From positions 62,001-126,000 of the forward strand of contig CACOBT010000002.1 in assembly GCA_902625535.1 (NCBI GenBank): a DNA stretch of 64,000 nt, written 5' to 3'. Origin of the DNA: an uncultured beta proteobacterium (lineage in GTDB: Bacteria; Pseudomonadota; Gammaproteobacteria; Burkholderiales; Burkholderiaceae_A). The position numbers and the translations under genes were made by a program. Under the pieces are notes generated by a model that was not told the DNA's origin, did no database searches, and saw only the letters and a list, made by a program, of their open reading frames with translations. This document shows, in pieces, positions 25,298-34,851 of the stretch (positions within the stretch are counted from its first letter, which is position 1; each line of letters begins with the position of its first letter).

Positions 25298-25789
25298 TTA
25301 ATGACATGCACGGCCGTACAATTTCAAACGAAAGTAATTGTACGGAAGAGGGGTCAGAAAGCCAGCAATCAGCATAAAAGGTATAGAGATAATGGTAAGT
25401 TTGGCCTCACCAACAACAATCAGATCCACTAAATTCATCGATAATTCCATTGCGAACATTGATAAGAAAGACATTTTGAATGCGGTTACTAGAGCAACTT
25501 TGAAAGGGATTTGCTTTAGGAGAATTAGAGTCTCAAGGGCGATAGATGTAAACATCCCATTGACGATTGCTAAACTCATTATCTGAATCAAGCTGTAGGA
25601 ATGGTTATTGATTTGGAAATAGAAAATTGTCCCGAAATCACCAATTGAACAACCCAATAGACACCATAGAGTGTTTTTAGAGCTCTTTTTCCATGTGTTT
25701 AGACAAGTCCAAAAATTTATTTTACGATAAGGGCGGTTACTCTGGTTTATATCCTCTCCTAATTTGTTTTCTCCAATCCCATGGAGCAA
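25298..25789 (-). CDS. DUF4396 domain-containing membrane protein
   Basis: A 163-residue protein with four hydrophobic helices. The first helix contains LWCLLGCSIGDFG, matching the DUF4396 family, which also tends to end in a Cys/His-containing tail; here the end is YGRACH. The start is a TTG at 25789, which lies 53 bases inside the end of the nuclease gene; no better in-frame start was seen. It converges with the metalloprotease gene (5-base gap). Function unknown; the Cys/His pairs could bind metal. Confidence 0.72.
   Translation of the reverse strand: MLHGIGENKLGEDINQSNRPYRKINFWTCLNTWKKSSKNTLWCLLGCSIGDFGTIFYFQINNHSYSLIQIMSLAIVNGMFTSIALETLILLKQIPFKVALVTAFKMSFLSMFAMELSMNLVDLIVVGEAKLTIISIPFMLIAGFLTPLPYNYFRLKLYGRACH
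25314..25345. repeat. Perfect 10-base inverted repeat at convergent gene ends
   Basis: CCGTACAATT at 25314-25323 is the exact reverse complement of AATTGTACGG at 25336-25345, with a 12-base loop. It lies in the last codons of the DUF4396 gene, just beyond the end of the convergent metalloprotease gene. It may act as a transcription terminator or RNA end stabiliser for the metalloprotease mRNA; no T-tract follows. Confidence 0.5.
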
Positions 25790-26255
25790 TATTAGTGTCT
25801 ACTCGCCATAGCCCTAAACCACTTTCTTTTGCTAAAGATTCTTCATGAAGATATTTGTCTCTAGTTGTTACAGACGCGTTTTTCAGATATTTTTTATACG
25901 CCCATGCATAGCCATTTTTAATCATTAAGAGGTTTATATCATCACCTTTGTAGAAAATAATTGCTACACTTCTACTGTAACGATCTCTACTTATAGCTTT
26001 GATTTTTACATACTTCCCCTCAAATTTTTTTAGGAATACTTTTGCATCCTTTCCAAAAGGCTGGTTAAGTTCAGGCGCATCGATAAATGCAAGACGTATT
26101 TTTAGCCGATTATTTGCCTCTGTTTCAACGTAAACAGTATCTCCATCAATAACTTTGCTTAATTGTGCAACAACCGTGTGTTCTGATGCCTCGGCAAATG
26201 CAGTAAAAAGCAGTAACGCTCTTAAAATTATGCTTCCGCCTTTATTCAACACCAA
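25737..26255 (-). CDS. Exported thermonuclease family (SNase-like) protein
   Basis: A protein of about 170 residues with an N-terminal hydrophobic signal peptide (IILRALLLFTAFAEA) and a staphylococcal-nuclease domain: VIDGDTVYV, IRLAFIDAPELNQPFG with the catalytic Arg, RDRYSRSVA with the second Arg, and NGYAWAY. The domain should cleave DNA or RNA outside the cytoplasm in a calcium-dependent way. The start is not ATG: TTG 26255, GTG 26252 or TTG 26249 are all possible and overlap the end of the upstream gene by up to 14 bases. Confidence 0.85.
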   Translation of the reverse strand: MVLNKGGSIILRALLLFTAFAEASEHTVVAQLSKVIDGDTVYVETEANNRLKIRLAFIDAPELNQPFGKDAKVFLKKFEGKYVKIKAISRDRYSRSVAIIFYKGDDINLLMIKNGYAWAYKKYLKNASVTTRDKYLHEESLAKESGLGLWRVDTNIAPWDWRKQIRRGYKPE

Positions 26256-27018
26256 ATTCTTTCAATTTATTTTCGATATCATTTCTTAAGTTGTTCAGGT
26301 TTTTCTCTTCTATTTTTATGTTTTTTATTAACTCTTCTCCTTTTTTCTTAATTTTAGATCTAAACCTTTTCGTTAAACCCATGGTATATCGCTTGGCCTC
26401 ATCTGATATTCGGACAAACAATCCAGACACAATTTCTTCAGGATATAGGCCATTTTCTTTGGAGCCGATATTGGTAATCTCGATATTTTCTAGTTGATAT
26501 TCCTTGTTAATCGATAGTTTTTTTGAAATTACCACCAATGTTGGTTCCTCAATAGAGACTCTCTTTATGATTATTTTCTGATCAACGTTATCATTAGCGA
26601 TTTTTTCATCATGGTTTTTTTTTGCAGCCTTTATTTGTTTGACGAATTCTGTAGTATTCGCCTTGATCTTGTGATTTAGCTCCACTAAAACCGTGACGTT
26701 ATTGAAATTTATATTCTCAATGTAGAGGGTATCACTTAACAAAGTTGCTGGTTTAATTTTTATAAACAATTTTTCTAATTGAATGATATTATTTTTTGAA
26801 AAATTAGGGGGATTCTTTATTCTTATGTTCTCAACATTTAGACTTCCATCTAACCCAAAACCTACTCTTTCAATTTCTACATTGCTCTTTACAATGACCT
26901 GAACCGTTCGTGTCAAATGAGCTTTTAAAATGTCTGGCAAAAAAAGCTTATAAATTAATCCCAAAGATACCAAGAGTAAAATTACGACTAAAAATCCTAT
27001 TGTAAAGTTTTTTCTCAT
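26242..27018 (-). CDS. AsmA-like membrane-anchored protein
   Basis: A 258-residue protein with one N-terminal membrane helix (about residues 7-27) and a periplasmic beta-rich part that contains the AsmA-type repeat logic: GLDGSLNVENIRIKNPPNFS, then LEKLFIKIKPATLLSDTLYIENI. The last 70 residues are highly charged and helical (coiled coil likely). AsmA-like proteins are linked to lipid transport or outer-membrane assembly, but this is a small member, so only a general relation is claimed. It lies between the copper chaperone and nuclease genes, same strand. Confidence 0.6.
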   Translation of the reverse strand: MRKNFTIGFLVVILLLVSLGLIYKLFLPDILKAHLTRTVQVIVKSNVEIERVGFGLDGSLNVENIRIKNPPNFSKNNIIQLEKLFIKIKPATLLSDTLYIENINFNNVTVLVELNHKIKANTTEFVKQIKAAKKNHDEKIANDNVDQKIIIKRVSIEEPTLVVISKKLSINKEYQLENIEITNIGSKENGLYPEEIVSGLFVRISDEAKRYTMGLTKRFRSKIKKKGEELIKNIKIEEKNLNNLRNDIENKLKEFGVE

Positions 27019-27035
27019 CAGTCTTAGTGACGTCT

Positions 27036-27524
27036 CTATTTATTGTCAGAATGTTTCTTTACTGTGACAGTACATAATATATTTTGCCCGTTTGAAAATG
27101 ATAAAGTCAAAGGAAGCATAGTTCTTTTTTTTATTTCAGGAGATATATTCAGGAGCATTAAATGGTACCCGTTTGGATTACCTTTTCGGAGCGAAGTTTT
27201 TGATAGAGCAGGAATGATAATTTTTTCTTCCAACGTCATTTTCATTCTATTTTCTACAATTCGCATACTGTGAATTTCCACTTTTTGTGCCAAGGAGGAA
27301 GTTACATTTATCAACGCAATATCTTCAGGAGATGAATTAGTAATGCTGTCGATATAAACAGCAATAACGTTTTGTCCAGGTCTAATGACGCTAGTATTTC
27401 CACTAGATACAGTGATTTTCTTTTCGGGTTCATTTTTGGCAACTGTGTTATGAAAGGGCAAAAACAGGACGGTAAGCACTATTACAGGGAAATTCATAAC
27501 CCAACAATTTTTTATAATACTCAT
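27036..27524 (-). CDS. PCu(A)C-like periplasmic copper chaperone
   Basis: A 162-residue exported protein with a signal peptide (MNFPVIVLTVLFLPFHNTVA; the ATG at 27497 would begin there). The domain has the DUF461/PCuAC arrangement: a strand ending in ITNSSPEDIALINV, VEIHSM, then RMKM, and GYHLML. These supply the His-Met...His-x-Met copper ligands of the family, which delivers copper to cytochrome oxidase or other cuproproteins. No oxidase genes are nearby. Confidence 0.78.
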   Translation of the reverse strand: MSIIKNCWVMNFPVIVLTVLFLPFHNTVAKNEPEKKITVSSGNTSVIRPGQNVIAVYIDSITNSSPEDIALINVTSSLAQKVEIHSMRIVENRMKMTLEEKIIIPALSKTSLRKGNPNGYHLMLLNISPEIKKRTMLPLTLSFSNGQNILCTVTVKKHSDNK

Positions 27525-27607
27525 AAACGTATTATACTTTTATTTGCGGATTAAATCGTAATCGAAAGTTTTTTGTCTAACCGATTTAAATAAGAAGGCC
27601 CCATAAA

Positions 27608-28849
27608 ATGGATATTTTATCTGTTTCAGACTTTAATACAGTGCACGTTATTGAAACGGCAGTAGGGGGTACGCTATTATTAATTTCTGCCTATCTTTCT
27701 TTTCCGTTAACTAATTGGCTGGTTCACAAGAGTTTCACCAATTGGTACAAACATGGAGAATCTGAATGGAGCAAAGCGCTTTTTCGTACAAATTTAACGA
27801 GGAAAGTGGCATTGATCACTCCCTCACTAATCATCCAGATCGCTATTGGTTTAATCCCACATCTAACAGAAGATGTTACATCAACAATAAAAAATATAGC
27901 CGTTTCCGTAACTCTATTCTATCTTTTGCGCGTGGCGCTTGCTCTTTTAGATATTTTTGAAAATTTACAGATTCAAAACGCAAGTAAAGAAAAACGTCCC
28001 AAGGCGATAAAGAGTTATGTTCAGCTTTCGAAAATACTATTAATAATATTAGGGACCGTTGTAATTGTTTCAACGCTGATTGATCGCTCGCCGTTGATTT
28101 TCCTGTCGGGTATTGGTGCTATGTCAGCAGTTTTGCTTATAGTTTTTAAAGATACGTTGACATCATTTGTAGCTGGTATCCAATTAACGGCTACTGATAT
28201 GCTAAGAGTTGGTGATTGGATTGAAATGCCACAAGTCGGAGCTGACGGGGAAGTAACTGAGATTGCCTTGCATACGGTTAGAGTGCAAAACTGGGATAAA
28301 ACAATTACTGCAGTTCCTACATGGAGACTGATGTCTGAGAGTTTTAAAAATTGGCGAGGAATGGCTGAGTCCGGAGGCAGACGAATCAAGAAAGTTCTGG
28401 TGATCGACAGTAGCTCGGTCAGGTTTTTGTCAGAGAATGACCTATCAAGATTAAAGCGTGCGGAAAAGATTAAAACCTACCTTGAATCAAGAGAAGAAAG
28501 CATTAAGCTGTACCACGATGCGGTTCATCTTCGCATCGGTAGTTTATCAAGAGATCGATTAAATCAACGTTCCCTTACTAACTTAGGCACCTTCAGGGCT
28601 TATGTTGACCTTTATTTGCACGAGCATCCGCTGGTCCACGATGATATGACTAGAATCGTAAGAGTGATGGAGTCTTCAGCGGAAGGCATTCCGCTAGAAG
28701 TATATTGTTTTACCACTACGACGAAATGGAAAGACTATGAAAACATTCAAAGTGATATCTTTGAACATTTCTTTGCGATTCTTCCAGAATTCGGGCTCCG
28801 TTTATATCAGAAGCCAGGTAGCGGAGACTTCAAAACATTGCTAAACTAA
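27608..28849 (+). CDS. Mechanosensitive channel, MscS family (YbdG/YnaI-like)
   Basis: A 413-residue protein with several N-terminal membrane helices, the pore-lining region LSGIGAMSAVLLIVFKDTL, and the beta domain motif LRVGDWIEMPQVGADGEV followed by TVRVQNWDKTITAVPTW and SESFKNWRGM. The last two, with the extended cytoplasmic part, are typical of the YbdG type. It opens in response to membrane tension during osmotic downshift. AAGAAGG lies upstream of the ATG. It converges with the prpE gene after 17 bases. Confidence 0.9.
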   Translation: MDILSVSDFNTVHVIETAVGGTLLLISAYLSFPLTNWLVHKSFTNWYKHGESEWSKALFRTNLTRKVALITPSLIIQIAIGLIPHLTEDVTSTIKNIAVSVTLFYLLRVALALLDIFENLQIQNASKEKRPKAIKSYVQLSKILLIILGTVVIVSTLIDRSPLIFLSGIGAMSAVLLIVFKDTLTSFVAGIQLTATDMLRVGDWIEMPQVGADGEVTEIALHTVRVQNWDKTITAVPTWRLMSESFKNWRGMAESGGRRIKKVLVIDSSSVRFLSENDLSRLKRAEKIKTYLESREESIKLYHDAVHLRIGSLSRDRLNQRSLTNLGTFRAYVDLYLHEHPLVHDDMTRIVRVMESSAEGIPLEVYCFTTTTKWKDYENIQSDIFEHFFAILPEFGLRLYQKPGSGDFKTLLN

Positions 28850-28866
28850 TTCAGCATTTGAGTTAT

Positions 28867-30774
28867 TTATGAATTCAGTATTTTTTTTATTGGTTCGAGG
28901 ACGTTTTTGTCCTCAATCGTGGTCAAGTCACCCGGGTCTTTACCCTCACTTATTGCCTGGATTGCTCTTCTTAGTAATTTTCCTGATCTAGTTTTGGGAA
29001 GATTAGGTACGAAATACATCTTCTTAGGCTTTGCAAAACGTCCCAATTCCTCAGTTATTAAAGCCTCTAATTCCTCTTTTACTAAATGGTCATCTTGCTC
29101 GCTAAAACCTTCACTCTCTTTTTTTACAACAAAAGCTAAAGGCACCTGGCCTCTAATATTATCTTGGACACCGATGACAGCAGTTTCGGCAACGAGCTCG
29201 TGAAGTTGCAGGGCTTCCTCTATCTCTCTTGTTCCGATTCTGTGACCAGCGACGTTGATCACATCATCTGTTCTGCCTAGCATATAGTAATACCCCTCTT
29301 CATCTATTTCTGCAAAATCGAAAGTCTTATAAAAGTAATTAGATTTCTCTTTAAAGAAGTATGTATCCAAAAATCTACCATCGTCTTTCCAAATGGTTTG
29401 CAAAGACCCAGGGGGTAAAGGAGCCTTGAGACAGAGCATACCCTTTTTTTCTTTCGTGGCGGCACGCTTGTCATTCTCAGCAAATATTAGATCATAACCA
29501 AAAACCGGAAAACTAGGGCTTCCGGGTTTGATCTTCGTTTCTTGTATCCCAGGTTGAGCAGATAATATTGGCCATCCGGTTTCGGTTTGCCAGTAGTTAT
29601 CTATCAATGTCACTAATGGAAGTTTTTCATTCACCCACGAACTCGTTCCAGTATCTAGGGGCTCGCCGGCAAGAAATAGTGATCTAAGAGATTTGGTATT
29701 TCTTTTTTTATCATCATGGGAATTCTCTTTTTTTAAAATTCTGATCGCAGTCGGCGAGGTAAACATGACTGAAACCGAATAGTTTTCGACAATATCCCAC
29801 CATATATTCGAATCAGGTTGCGTAGGCAGTCCCTCATAAAGCACAGTTGAACAACCATTTATTAGAGGTCCATAAACTAAGTAGGAATGTCCAACAACCC
29901 ATCCTATATCAGATGCGCAGAAAAACACTTCGCCGGGCCTACAACCGTAGATGAGACGCATTGAAGCGGCGAGGGCGACAGCATATCCTCCGGTATCTCT
30001 TTGAATGCCTTTTGGAGAACCCGTTGTACCGGATGTGTATAATATGTAGCTGGGGTCGGTGGATTTCAGTTCAACACATTCAATAGGCTTATCGTTAAAT
30101 TGTTCAGATACGGTGTTTCTTTCAACAATCAAATCGTTCTCTTTTTCTTCAAAGGATACCAACTTCCTGTTCACAACTAATGTTTTAATTCTTTCTTTCT
30201 CGTTTTGGATTTGTGCATGGTCGGCAATTTCCTTGTAGTTGATTATCCGACCATTACGCATGCCCGCATCGCAAGTAATTATTAAAGTTGGTTCTGCATC
30301 TTTGATTCGAAGAGCAAGCGCATTCGCCGAAAAGCCGCCGAAAACAACGGAATGAATTGCTCCGATCCTTACGCACGCTAACATAGCAAAAATTGCTTCC
30401 GGAATCATCGGCATGTAAATAATTACCCGGTCGCTTTTCCTAACTTCATTTGCTACTAGAAGTTTTGAGAACTGCTGTACACAGCTATGCAGCTGATTGA
30501 AAGTGTAGACTTCCTCACTGTTGGTTTCACTCGACTTGAAAATTATCGCGTTTTGTTCTCCTCGTTTTGTAAGGTGTCTATCAACAGCATTAAAGCAAAG
30601 ATTTATTTTTCCATCCGTAAACCAATAGCAAAAGGGAGGATTTGAATAATCACAAATGTTCCTGGGAAACTCAAACCAGTTTACTAATTTAGCTTGCTCT
30701 CTCCAAAAATCATCTGGTCTTGAGATAGAAAGCCTGTGATAGTTATTTAGTATTTCGTATGGAGACTGTATCAA
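28867..30774 (-). CDS. prpE: Propionate--CoA ligase
   Basis: A 635-residue acyl-CoA synthetase of the ACS/PrpE type, making propionyl-CoA from propionate, ATP and CoA. The AMP-binding motif YTSGTTGSPKGI, the later DNYWQTETGWP and YYMLGRTDDVINVAGHR, and the C-terminal PKTRSGKLLRR with its catalytic lysine are all present. A TTG at 30774, one base after the prpD stop, gives the normal N-terminal length; the frame is open to 30888, but those 38 residues overlap prpD and are not needed. Last gene of prpC-prpD-prpE. Confidence 0.88.
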   Translation of the reverse strand: MIQSPYEILNNYHRLSISRPDDFWREQAKLVNWFEFPRNICDYSNPPFCYWFTDGKINLCFNAVDRHLTKRGEQNAIIFKSSETNSEEVYTFNQLHSCVQQFSKLLVANEVRKSDRVIIYMPMIPEAIFAMLACVRIGAIHSVVFGGFSANALALRIKDAEPTLIITCDAGMRNGRIINYKEIADHAQIQNEKERIKTLVVNRKLVSFEEKENDLIVERNTVSEQFNDKPIECVELKSTDPSYILYTSGTTGSPKGIQRDTGGYAVALAASMRLIYGCRPGEVFFCASDIGWVVGHSYLVYGPLINGCSTVLYEGLPTQPDSNIWWDIVENYSVSVMFTSPTAIRILKKENSHDDKKRNTKSLRSLFLAGEPLDTGTSSWVNEKLPLVTLIDNYWQTETGWPILSAQPGIQETKIKPGSPSFPVFGYDLIFAENDKRAATKEKKGMLCLKAPLPPGSLQTIWKDDGRFLDTYFFKEKSNYFYKTFDFAEIDEEGYYYMLGRTDDVINVAGHRIGTREIEEALQLHELVAETAVIGVQDNIRGQVPLAFVVKKESEGFSEQDDHLVKEELEALITEELGRFAKPKKMYFVPNLPKTRSGKLLRRAIQAISEGKDPGDLTTIEDKNVLEPIKKILNS

Positions 30775-30775
30775 A

Positions 30776-32218
30776 TTAATTTTTGGGCGCAGAGCCCCTT
30801 TTCCATAATGTTTCAAATAAAAAGTTAGATTTGTATTTTCGAAAATTTTCGACATTGGTGAAGAAATCAACCAATAAGTCAATTTCATCTTCGGTATACA
30901 AAAAACTAATATTAGTTCTGAATTTGTTAACTAAAATAGGAATGGCCTCATTACGCCTTTTTCTGTGTCCCAAAGGGTATTCTACTACCACTTCAGGTAA
31001 TTTTGTACCTCCTGTCAAATCAACCTGTAAGCCATTCGCAATCGAGCGCTTACCGCGGAGAAGATAGTCACGAGAAAATCTTTTGTCCTCAATACAAACA
31101 ATCTTCTCTCTTAATTTATCTATCCGATGATCTTCAGCGAAATAATCCTCATAATGCTTAGCTTCTAGCTTGCCATAGATTAGTCCGATTGCAACCATAT
31201 ATTGTATGCAATGGTCTCTGTCGGCAGGATTGTTAAGCGGGCCCGATTTGTCAATTATTCGCATGGCCGACTCATGAGTACGGATAGTCACTTTTTCTAT
31301 TTTCTCAATATCCCCCTTCAATTTATTGTGAAGTATTATTGCAGCTTCAACTGCGGTTTGAGCATGAAATTCTGCAGGAAATGAGATTTTGAAGAGTATA
31401 TTATCAATTACATAGGAAGAAAAAGGCTGGTTTACCGTAAATTGTTTTCCTTCAAACAAGGTATCAAAGAATCCCCATTTTTCGGCGGTTAAGACCGTTG
31501 GATATCCCATCTCACCTCTTGCAGATAACAGATTTAGAAATACAGAGCGTGCCGCCGCATCACCTGCTGCCCAAGATTTTCTAGAACCAGTATTTGGAAA
31601 ATGCCTGTATGTTCTTAGTGGATTGCCATCTAGGAAAACATGGGAAATTGCATTCAATCGTTGTTCTAAGGAAAGATTTAAAATATTTCCTCCCACAGCG
31701 GTTGAGGCTAATTTTACGAGAATCACATGATCTAAACCAACTGCATTAAATGAGTTTTCCAATGCGATTACACCTTGAATCTCGTGTGCTTTGATCAAAT
31801 TATCTAATATTGATATCGCAGGAATTTTCATTTCTCGCTGCGACTTCCAGTCTATCAACGACAATATTGCGCCCAAATTATCTGATGGGTGCCCCCACTC
31901 TTTGGCTAACCATGTGTCGTTAAAATCCAACCAACGAATCATCGTGGCTATGTTGAATGCCCCTTCTATTGGATTTACTGAAAATGATGTTCCCGGTATT
32001 CTTACGCCACTATCGCAGCCGTCGTCATAAAAAGGACCTAGAACTTTTTTGCAGGCCTGGTATTCCAGTGCTTGTATTGCGCATCCAATTGAATCCATTA
32101 GACAGTAAGAAGCAGTTTGTAAGCTTTCCTCACTAAATTTTTTTTCTTCGCCAACGTAATTTATTATTTCGTTCAAAAGTGTATCAAATTCCCTCTGTGA
32201 CGTATTTTTTGAATTCAC
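30776..32218 (-). CDS. prpD: 2-methylcitrate dehydratase
   Basis: A 480-residue MmgE/PrpD family dehydratase that converts 2-methylcitrate to 2-methyl-cis-aconitate. The length fits (about 480-490), and recognisable parts are RWLDFNDTWLAKEWGHPSDN, AISHVFLDGNPLRTYRHFPN, SRKSWAAGDAAARSVFL and the late LRGKRSIANGLQVDLTGG with EYPLGH. It lies 4 bases after prpC and 1 base before prpE. Confidence 0.93.
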   Translation of the reverse strand: MNSKNTSQREFDTLLNEIINYVGEEKKFSEESLQTASYCLMDSIGCAIQALEYQACKKVLGPFYDDGCDSGVRIPGTSFSVNPIEGAFNIATMIRWLDFNDTWLAKEWGHPSDNLGAILSLIDWKSQREMKIPAISILDNLIKAHEIQGVIALENSFNAVGLDHVILVKLASTAVGGNILNLSLEQRLNAISHVFLDGNPLRTYRHFPNTGSRKSWAAGDAAARSVFLNLLSARGEMGYPTVLTAEKWGFFDTLFEGKQFTVNQPFSSYVIDNILFKISFPAEFHAQTAVEAAIILHNKLKGDIEKIEKVTIRTHESAMRIIDKSGPLNNPADRDHCIQYMVAIGLIYGKLEAKHYEDYFAEDHRIDKLREKIVCIEDKRFSRDYLLRGKRSIANGLQVDLTGGTKLPEVVVEYPLGHRKRRNEAIPILVNKFRTNISFLYTEDEIDLLVDFFTNVENFRKYKSNFLFETLWKRGSAPKN

Positions 32219-32222
32219 TTAA

Positions 32223-33347
32223 TCATCTCTCCTTTAATGGAATAAACTTTTTTGGTTTTGGTCCAGTATAGTTAGCTGATGGTCGAATTATTTTTTTCTC
32301 CTCATTTTGTTCTATGATATGAGCACTCCAACCTGCTGTTCGTGCAATGACAAATATTGGAGTGAAAAGCTCTACTGGAACATTTAAGTGCGAAAAACAA
32401 ACAGCGCTGTACCAATCAAGATTTGCAAACATGTTTTTTTCTTGGAGCATCGTGGATTCAATAGCTTCAGCAATTTCGTACAAATTCGAATTAATCTCTT
32501 TATCCGATAACTCTTTCGCAAAGCTCTTAACAATTTGATTGCGCGGGTCCCTCTTTGTATAAACTGGGTGTCCGAAGCCGATTATTATTTCTTTTCTAGC
32601 TAATTTATCTTTGATGCTGCTGGTAGCAATATCCTTATCGAAATAGTGTTCTTGAATTTTTAAGGCTTCTTCATTTGCTCCACCATGTTTTGATCCTCTT
32701 AATGCTCCAATCGCACCTGCAATACAAGAAAAAAAATCTGAATTTGTTCCGGCTATGACTCTACTAGCGAAAGTGGAAGCATTAAATTCATGTTCAGCAT
32801 AGAGAATCAATGATGTTTCCATCGGGCGAATCCAATTTCTGTCATAGTTGCCCTGATGAAGGAGATCTAAAAAGTAGCTACTAATTCTTTTTTGGGTAGA
32901 GCTAAGAGAGATCTTGATTTTTTTTTGGGAGAATTGGTACCAATACAGTAACGCCGGTGTGAGGACTGAGATGAGTTTGCGTGATTGTCTTCTTATTTCT
33001 TCCGCATTGGCAGAAACATGCGCTTTATTTTCTATACATCCCATAAAGGACACGATCATTTGCATGACATTCATTGGATGGGCAGATTTGGGAATTTGTT
33101 CAAGAGAATGTAACAGGCTTAGCGGTAGCGTTCTCAATTCAAACAGTTCATCAGAAAAATTATTTAACTCCCTCTCTGTTGGTAGTTTTCCGTTTAACAA
33201 CAAAAAATAAACCTCTTCAAAGCAACAGGCTCTTGCTAAATCTTCAATGTTGTAGCCTCTGTAAAACAAATCATCTGCCTGCTCTCCCACCGAACATATA
33301 GCAGTGTTTCCTGCGTTAATACCGGATAATGCTACTGATTTTTTCAT
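32223..33347 (-). CDS. prpC: 2-methylcitrate synthase
   Basis: A 374-residue citrate-synthase-family enzyme that joins propionyl-CoA and oxaloacetate. The catalytic elements [27 protein letters not shown] and the C-terminal RPSANYTGP are seen. The combination with prpD and prpE supports methylcitrate synthase over citrate synthase. It is the first gene of the operon, divergent from the MFS gene; the methylisocitrate lyase gene prpB and a PrpR regulator are not in the window. Confidence 0.93.
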   Translation of the reverse strand: MKKSVALSGINAGNTAICSVGEQADDLFYRGYNIEDLARACCFEEVYFLLLNGKLPTERELNNFSDELFELRTLPLSLLHSLEQIPKSAHPMNVMQMIVSFMGCIENKAHVSANAEEIRRQSRKLISVLTPALLYWYQFSQKKIKISLSSTQKRISSYFLDLLHQGNYDRNWIRPMETSLILYAEHEFNASTFASRVIAGTNSDFFSCIAGAIGALRGSKHGGANEEALKIQEHYFDKDIATSSIKDKLARKEIIIGFGHPVYTKRDPRNQIVKSFAKELSDKEINSNLYEIAEAIESTMLQEKNMFANLDWYSAVCFSHLNVPVELFTPIFVIARTAGWSAHIIEQNEEKKIIRPSANYTGPKPKKFIPLKER

Positions 33348-33526
33348 TTACTGTTCCCTGCTAGGTGTGCCTAAATAAAAAAATATATAATGAAGGTGGA
33401 CTTGGATAAAGCGATATTGGTAATAATCCGATGAGTATAGCTGGTTAATCATTATTAAAAAAGTTATGTATAGCTAAATTTTTACAAATTTTAAGGTCTA
33501 CGTACATATGAATTATATTTGTAACA

Positions 33527-34696
33527 ATGTTGAAAATTTTTCTTAGTAGTGTCTGTATTCTCACAATAACTCTCGGCATTGCGCGTTTCGGCTTTACCCC
33601 AATTTTACCGATCATGCAGTCTGAGGCGGGTTTAGGAGTTGCCGCAGGAGGTTGGTTAACATCAGCCCACTATCTCGGGTACCTCATTGGGGTCGTAGTC
33701 TCTTTCACTTTGGTAACAATAAAACAGAAGGAGCGGTTTTTGCTGTTCGGCTTGCTAAGCAGTATTTTATCGACCGTATTGATGGCTACCACTACATCAT
33801 TTTTATATTGGGCAGCCATAAGATTCGTTGCCGGTTTTAGCGGATCTGCTGGTGTAATAATCGGAGCAGGTCTCATAATGCGATGGTTGCAGGACAAATC
33901 GAATAGCCCTCCACAACTAGGCTTCTATTTTTCTGGCATTGGGGTCGGTATCATCTTATCTGGAATAGCAAGTATCTATTTTTCTCGAAATAATTTTTCA
34001 TGGGATGAACATTGGCTAGGCTTTGGAGTACTTTCATTAATCTTATTTTGCCCAGCCTGGTTATATAGGCCCGTTATCAAAGATATCCCTAGTAACAAAC
34101 AAGTATTAACCGATAGTAAAAGCAAGGACAGAACTTTATCTACTGAATTTTTCTGTATTTTAGTTATGTATTTTTTTGCTGGGCTTGGATTTGTGGTGAG
34201 CGCGACTTTTGCAATCGCGTTAGCAGTGGAACGAGATTTTGTTCAAGAAAACAGCCTTTTAGCATGGCTCCTCTTCGGACTGGTGAGTATACCCAGCCTA
34301 TTTTTCTGGGATTTTATGGAGAAGAAATTCTCAATGTTTTTAGCATTATTTTCTGCAATAACAATGCACGCCGCTTCCCTTATCTTATCTGCAATTTTTA
34401 AGGATTTTGCGGTATTTTTCATTTCAATATTGCTCTTTGGTATGAGTAATCTTGGCATTGTAAGTTTGACTATGACTTTAGCTGGACGTTTGAATCCAGC
34501 TAATGCATCAAAAGAAATGGCAAGGCTCACTTTCGGTTTCGCTCTAGCGCTCATCATTGGTCCTTTTTTAACAGGTGTTCTAGCAGAGTATTTTAGGAGC
34601 TATGACATTCCAATTTTATTAACTGGCGGGCTTATGGTTGTAGGCGCTATGCTTATGGTTGTACGAGAGTATTTCTTGAAAAGAGGTAAAATATGA
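33527..34696 (+). CDS. YbfB/YjiJ family MFS transporter
   Basis: A 389-residue transporter with about twelve hydrophobic helices. The N-terminal GIARFGFTPILPIMQSEAGL and GWLTSAHYLGYLIGV are typical of the YbfB/YjiJ branch of the major facilitator superfamily. The substrate is unknown. Its stop codon overlaps the start of a small membrane-peptide gene (ATGA). Confidence 0.87.
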   Translation: MLKIFLSSVCILTITLGIARFGFTPILPIMQSEAGLGVAAGGWLTSAHYLGYLIGVVVSFTLVTIKQKERFLLFGLLSSILSTVLMATTTSFLYWAAIRFVAGFSGSAGVIIGAGLIMRWLQDKSNSPPQLGFYFSGIGVGIILSGIASIYFSRNNFSWDEHWLGFGVLSLILFCPAWLYRPVIKDIPSNKQVLTDSKSKDRTLSTEFFCILVMYFFAGLGFVVSATFAIALAVERDFVQENSLLAWLLFGLVSIPSLFFWDFMEKKFSMFLALFSAITMHAASLILSAIFKDFAVFFISILLFGMSNLGIVSLTMTLAGRLNPANASKEMARLTFGFALALIIGPFLTGVLAEYFRSYDIPILLTGGLMVVGAMLMVVREYFLKRGKI

Positions 34697-34851
34697 ACGA
34701 TTTTTTCCCAATAATTTTGATAGAAGTAATAATTACATTCGGCGGAGTCCTTTTTTTATATTGGTGGAGTATGCGTGATATTAGGCTGTGGAAAGAAAAA
34801 AAGCGAGACAAGCAAAAGAAGAATAAGCAGGAAAGAATCAGTAGGTCTTGA
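34693..34851 (+). CDS. Small single-helix membrane protein coupled to the MFS gene
   Basis: A 52-residue product starting at the ATG that overlaps the MFS stop (ATGA). It has one hydrophobic segment (FFPIILIEVIITFGGVLFLY), then WWSMRDIRLW and a tail made almost entirely of Lys, Arg, Glu and Gln. This positive-inside layout is what a real single-pass protein would have. It may be an accessory to the transporter; no family was recognised. The last 14 bases overlap the convergent gene. Confidence 0.6.
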   Translation: MNDFFPIILIEVIITFGGVLFLYWWSMRDIRLWKEKKRDKQKKNKQERISRS

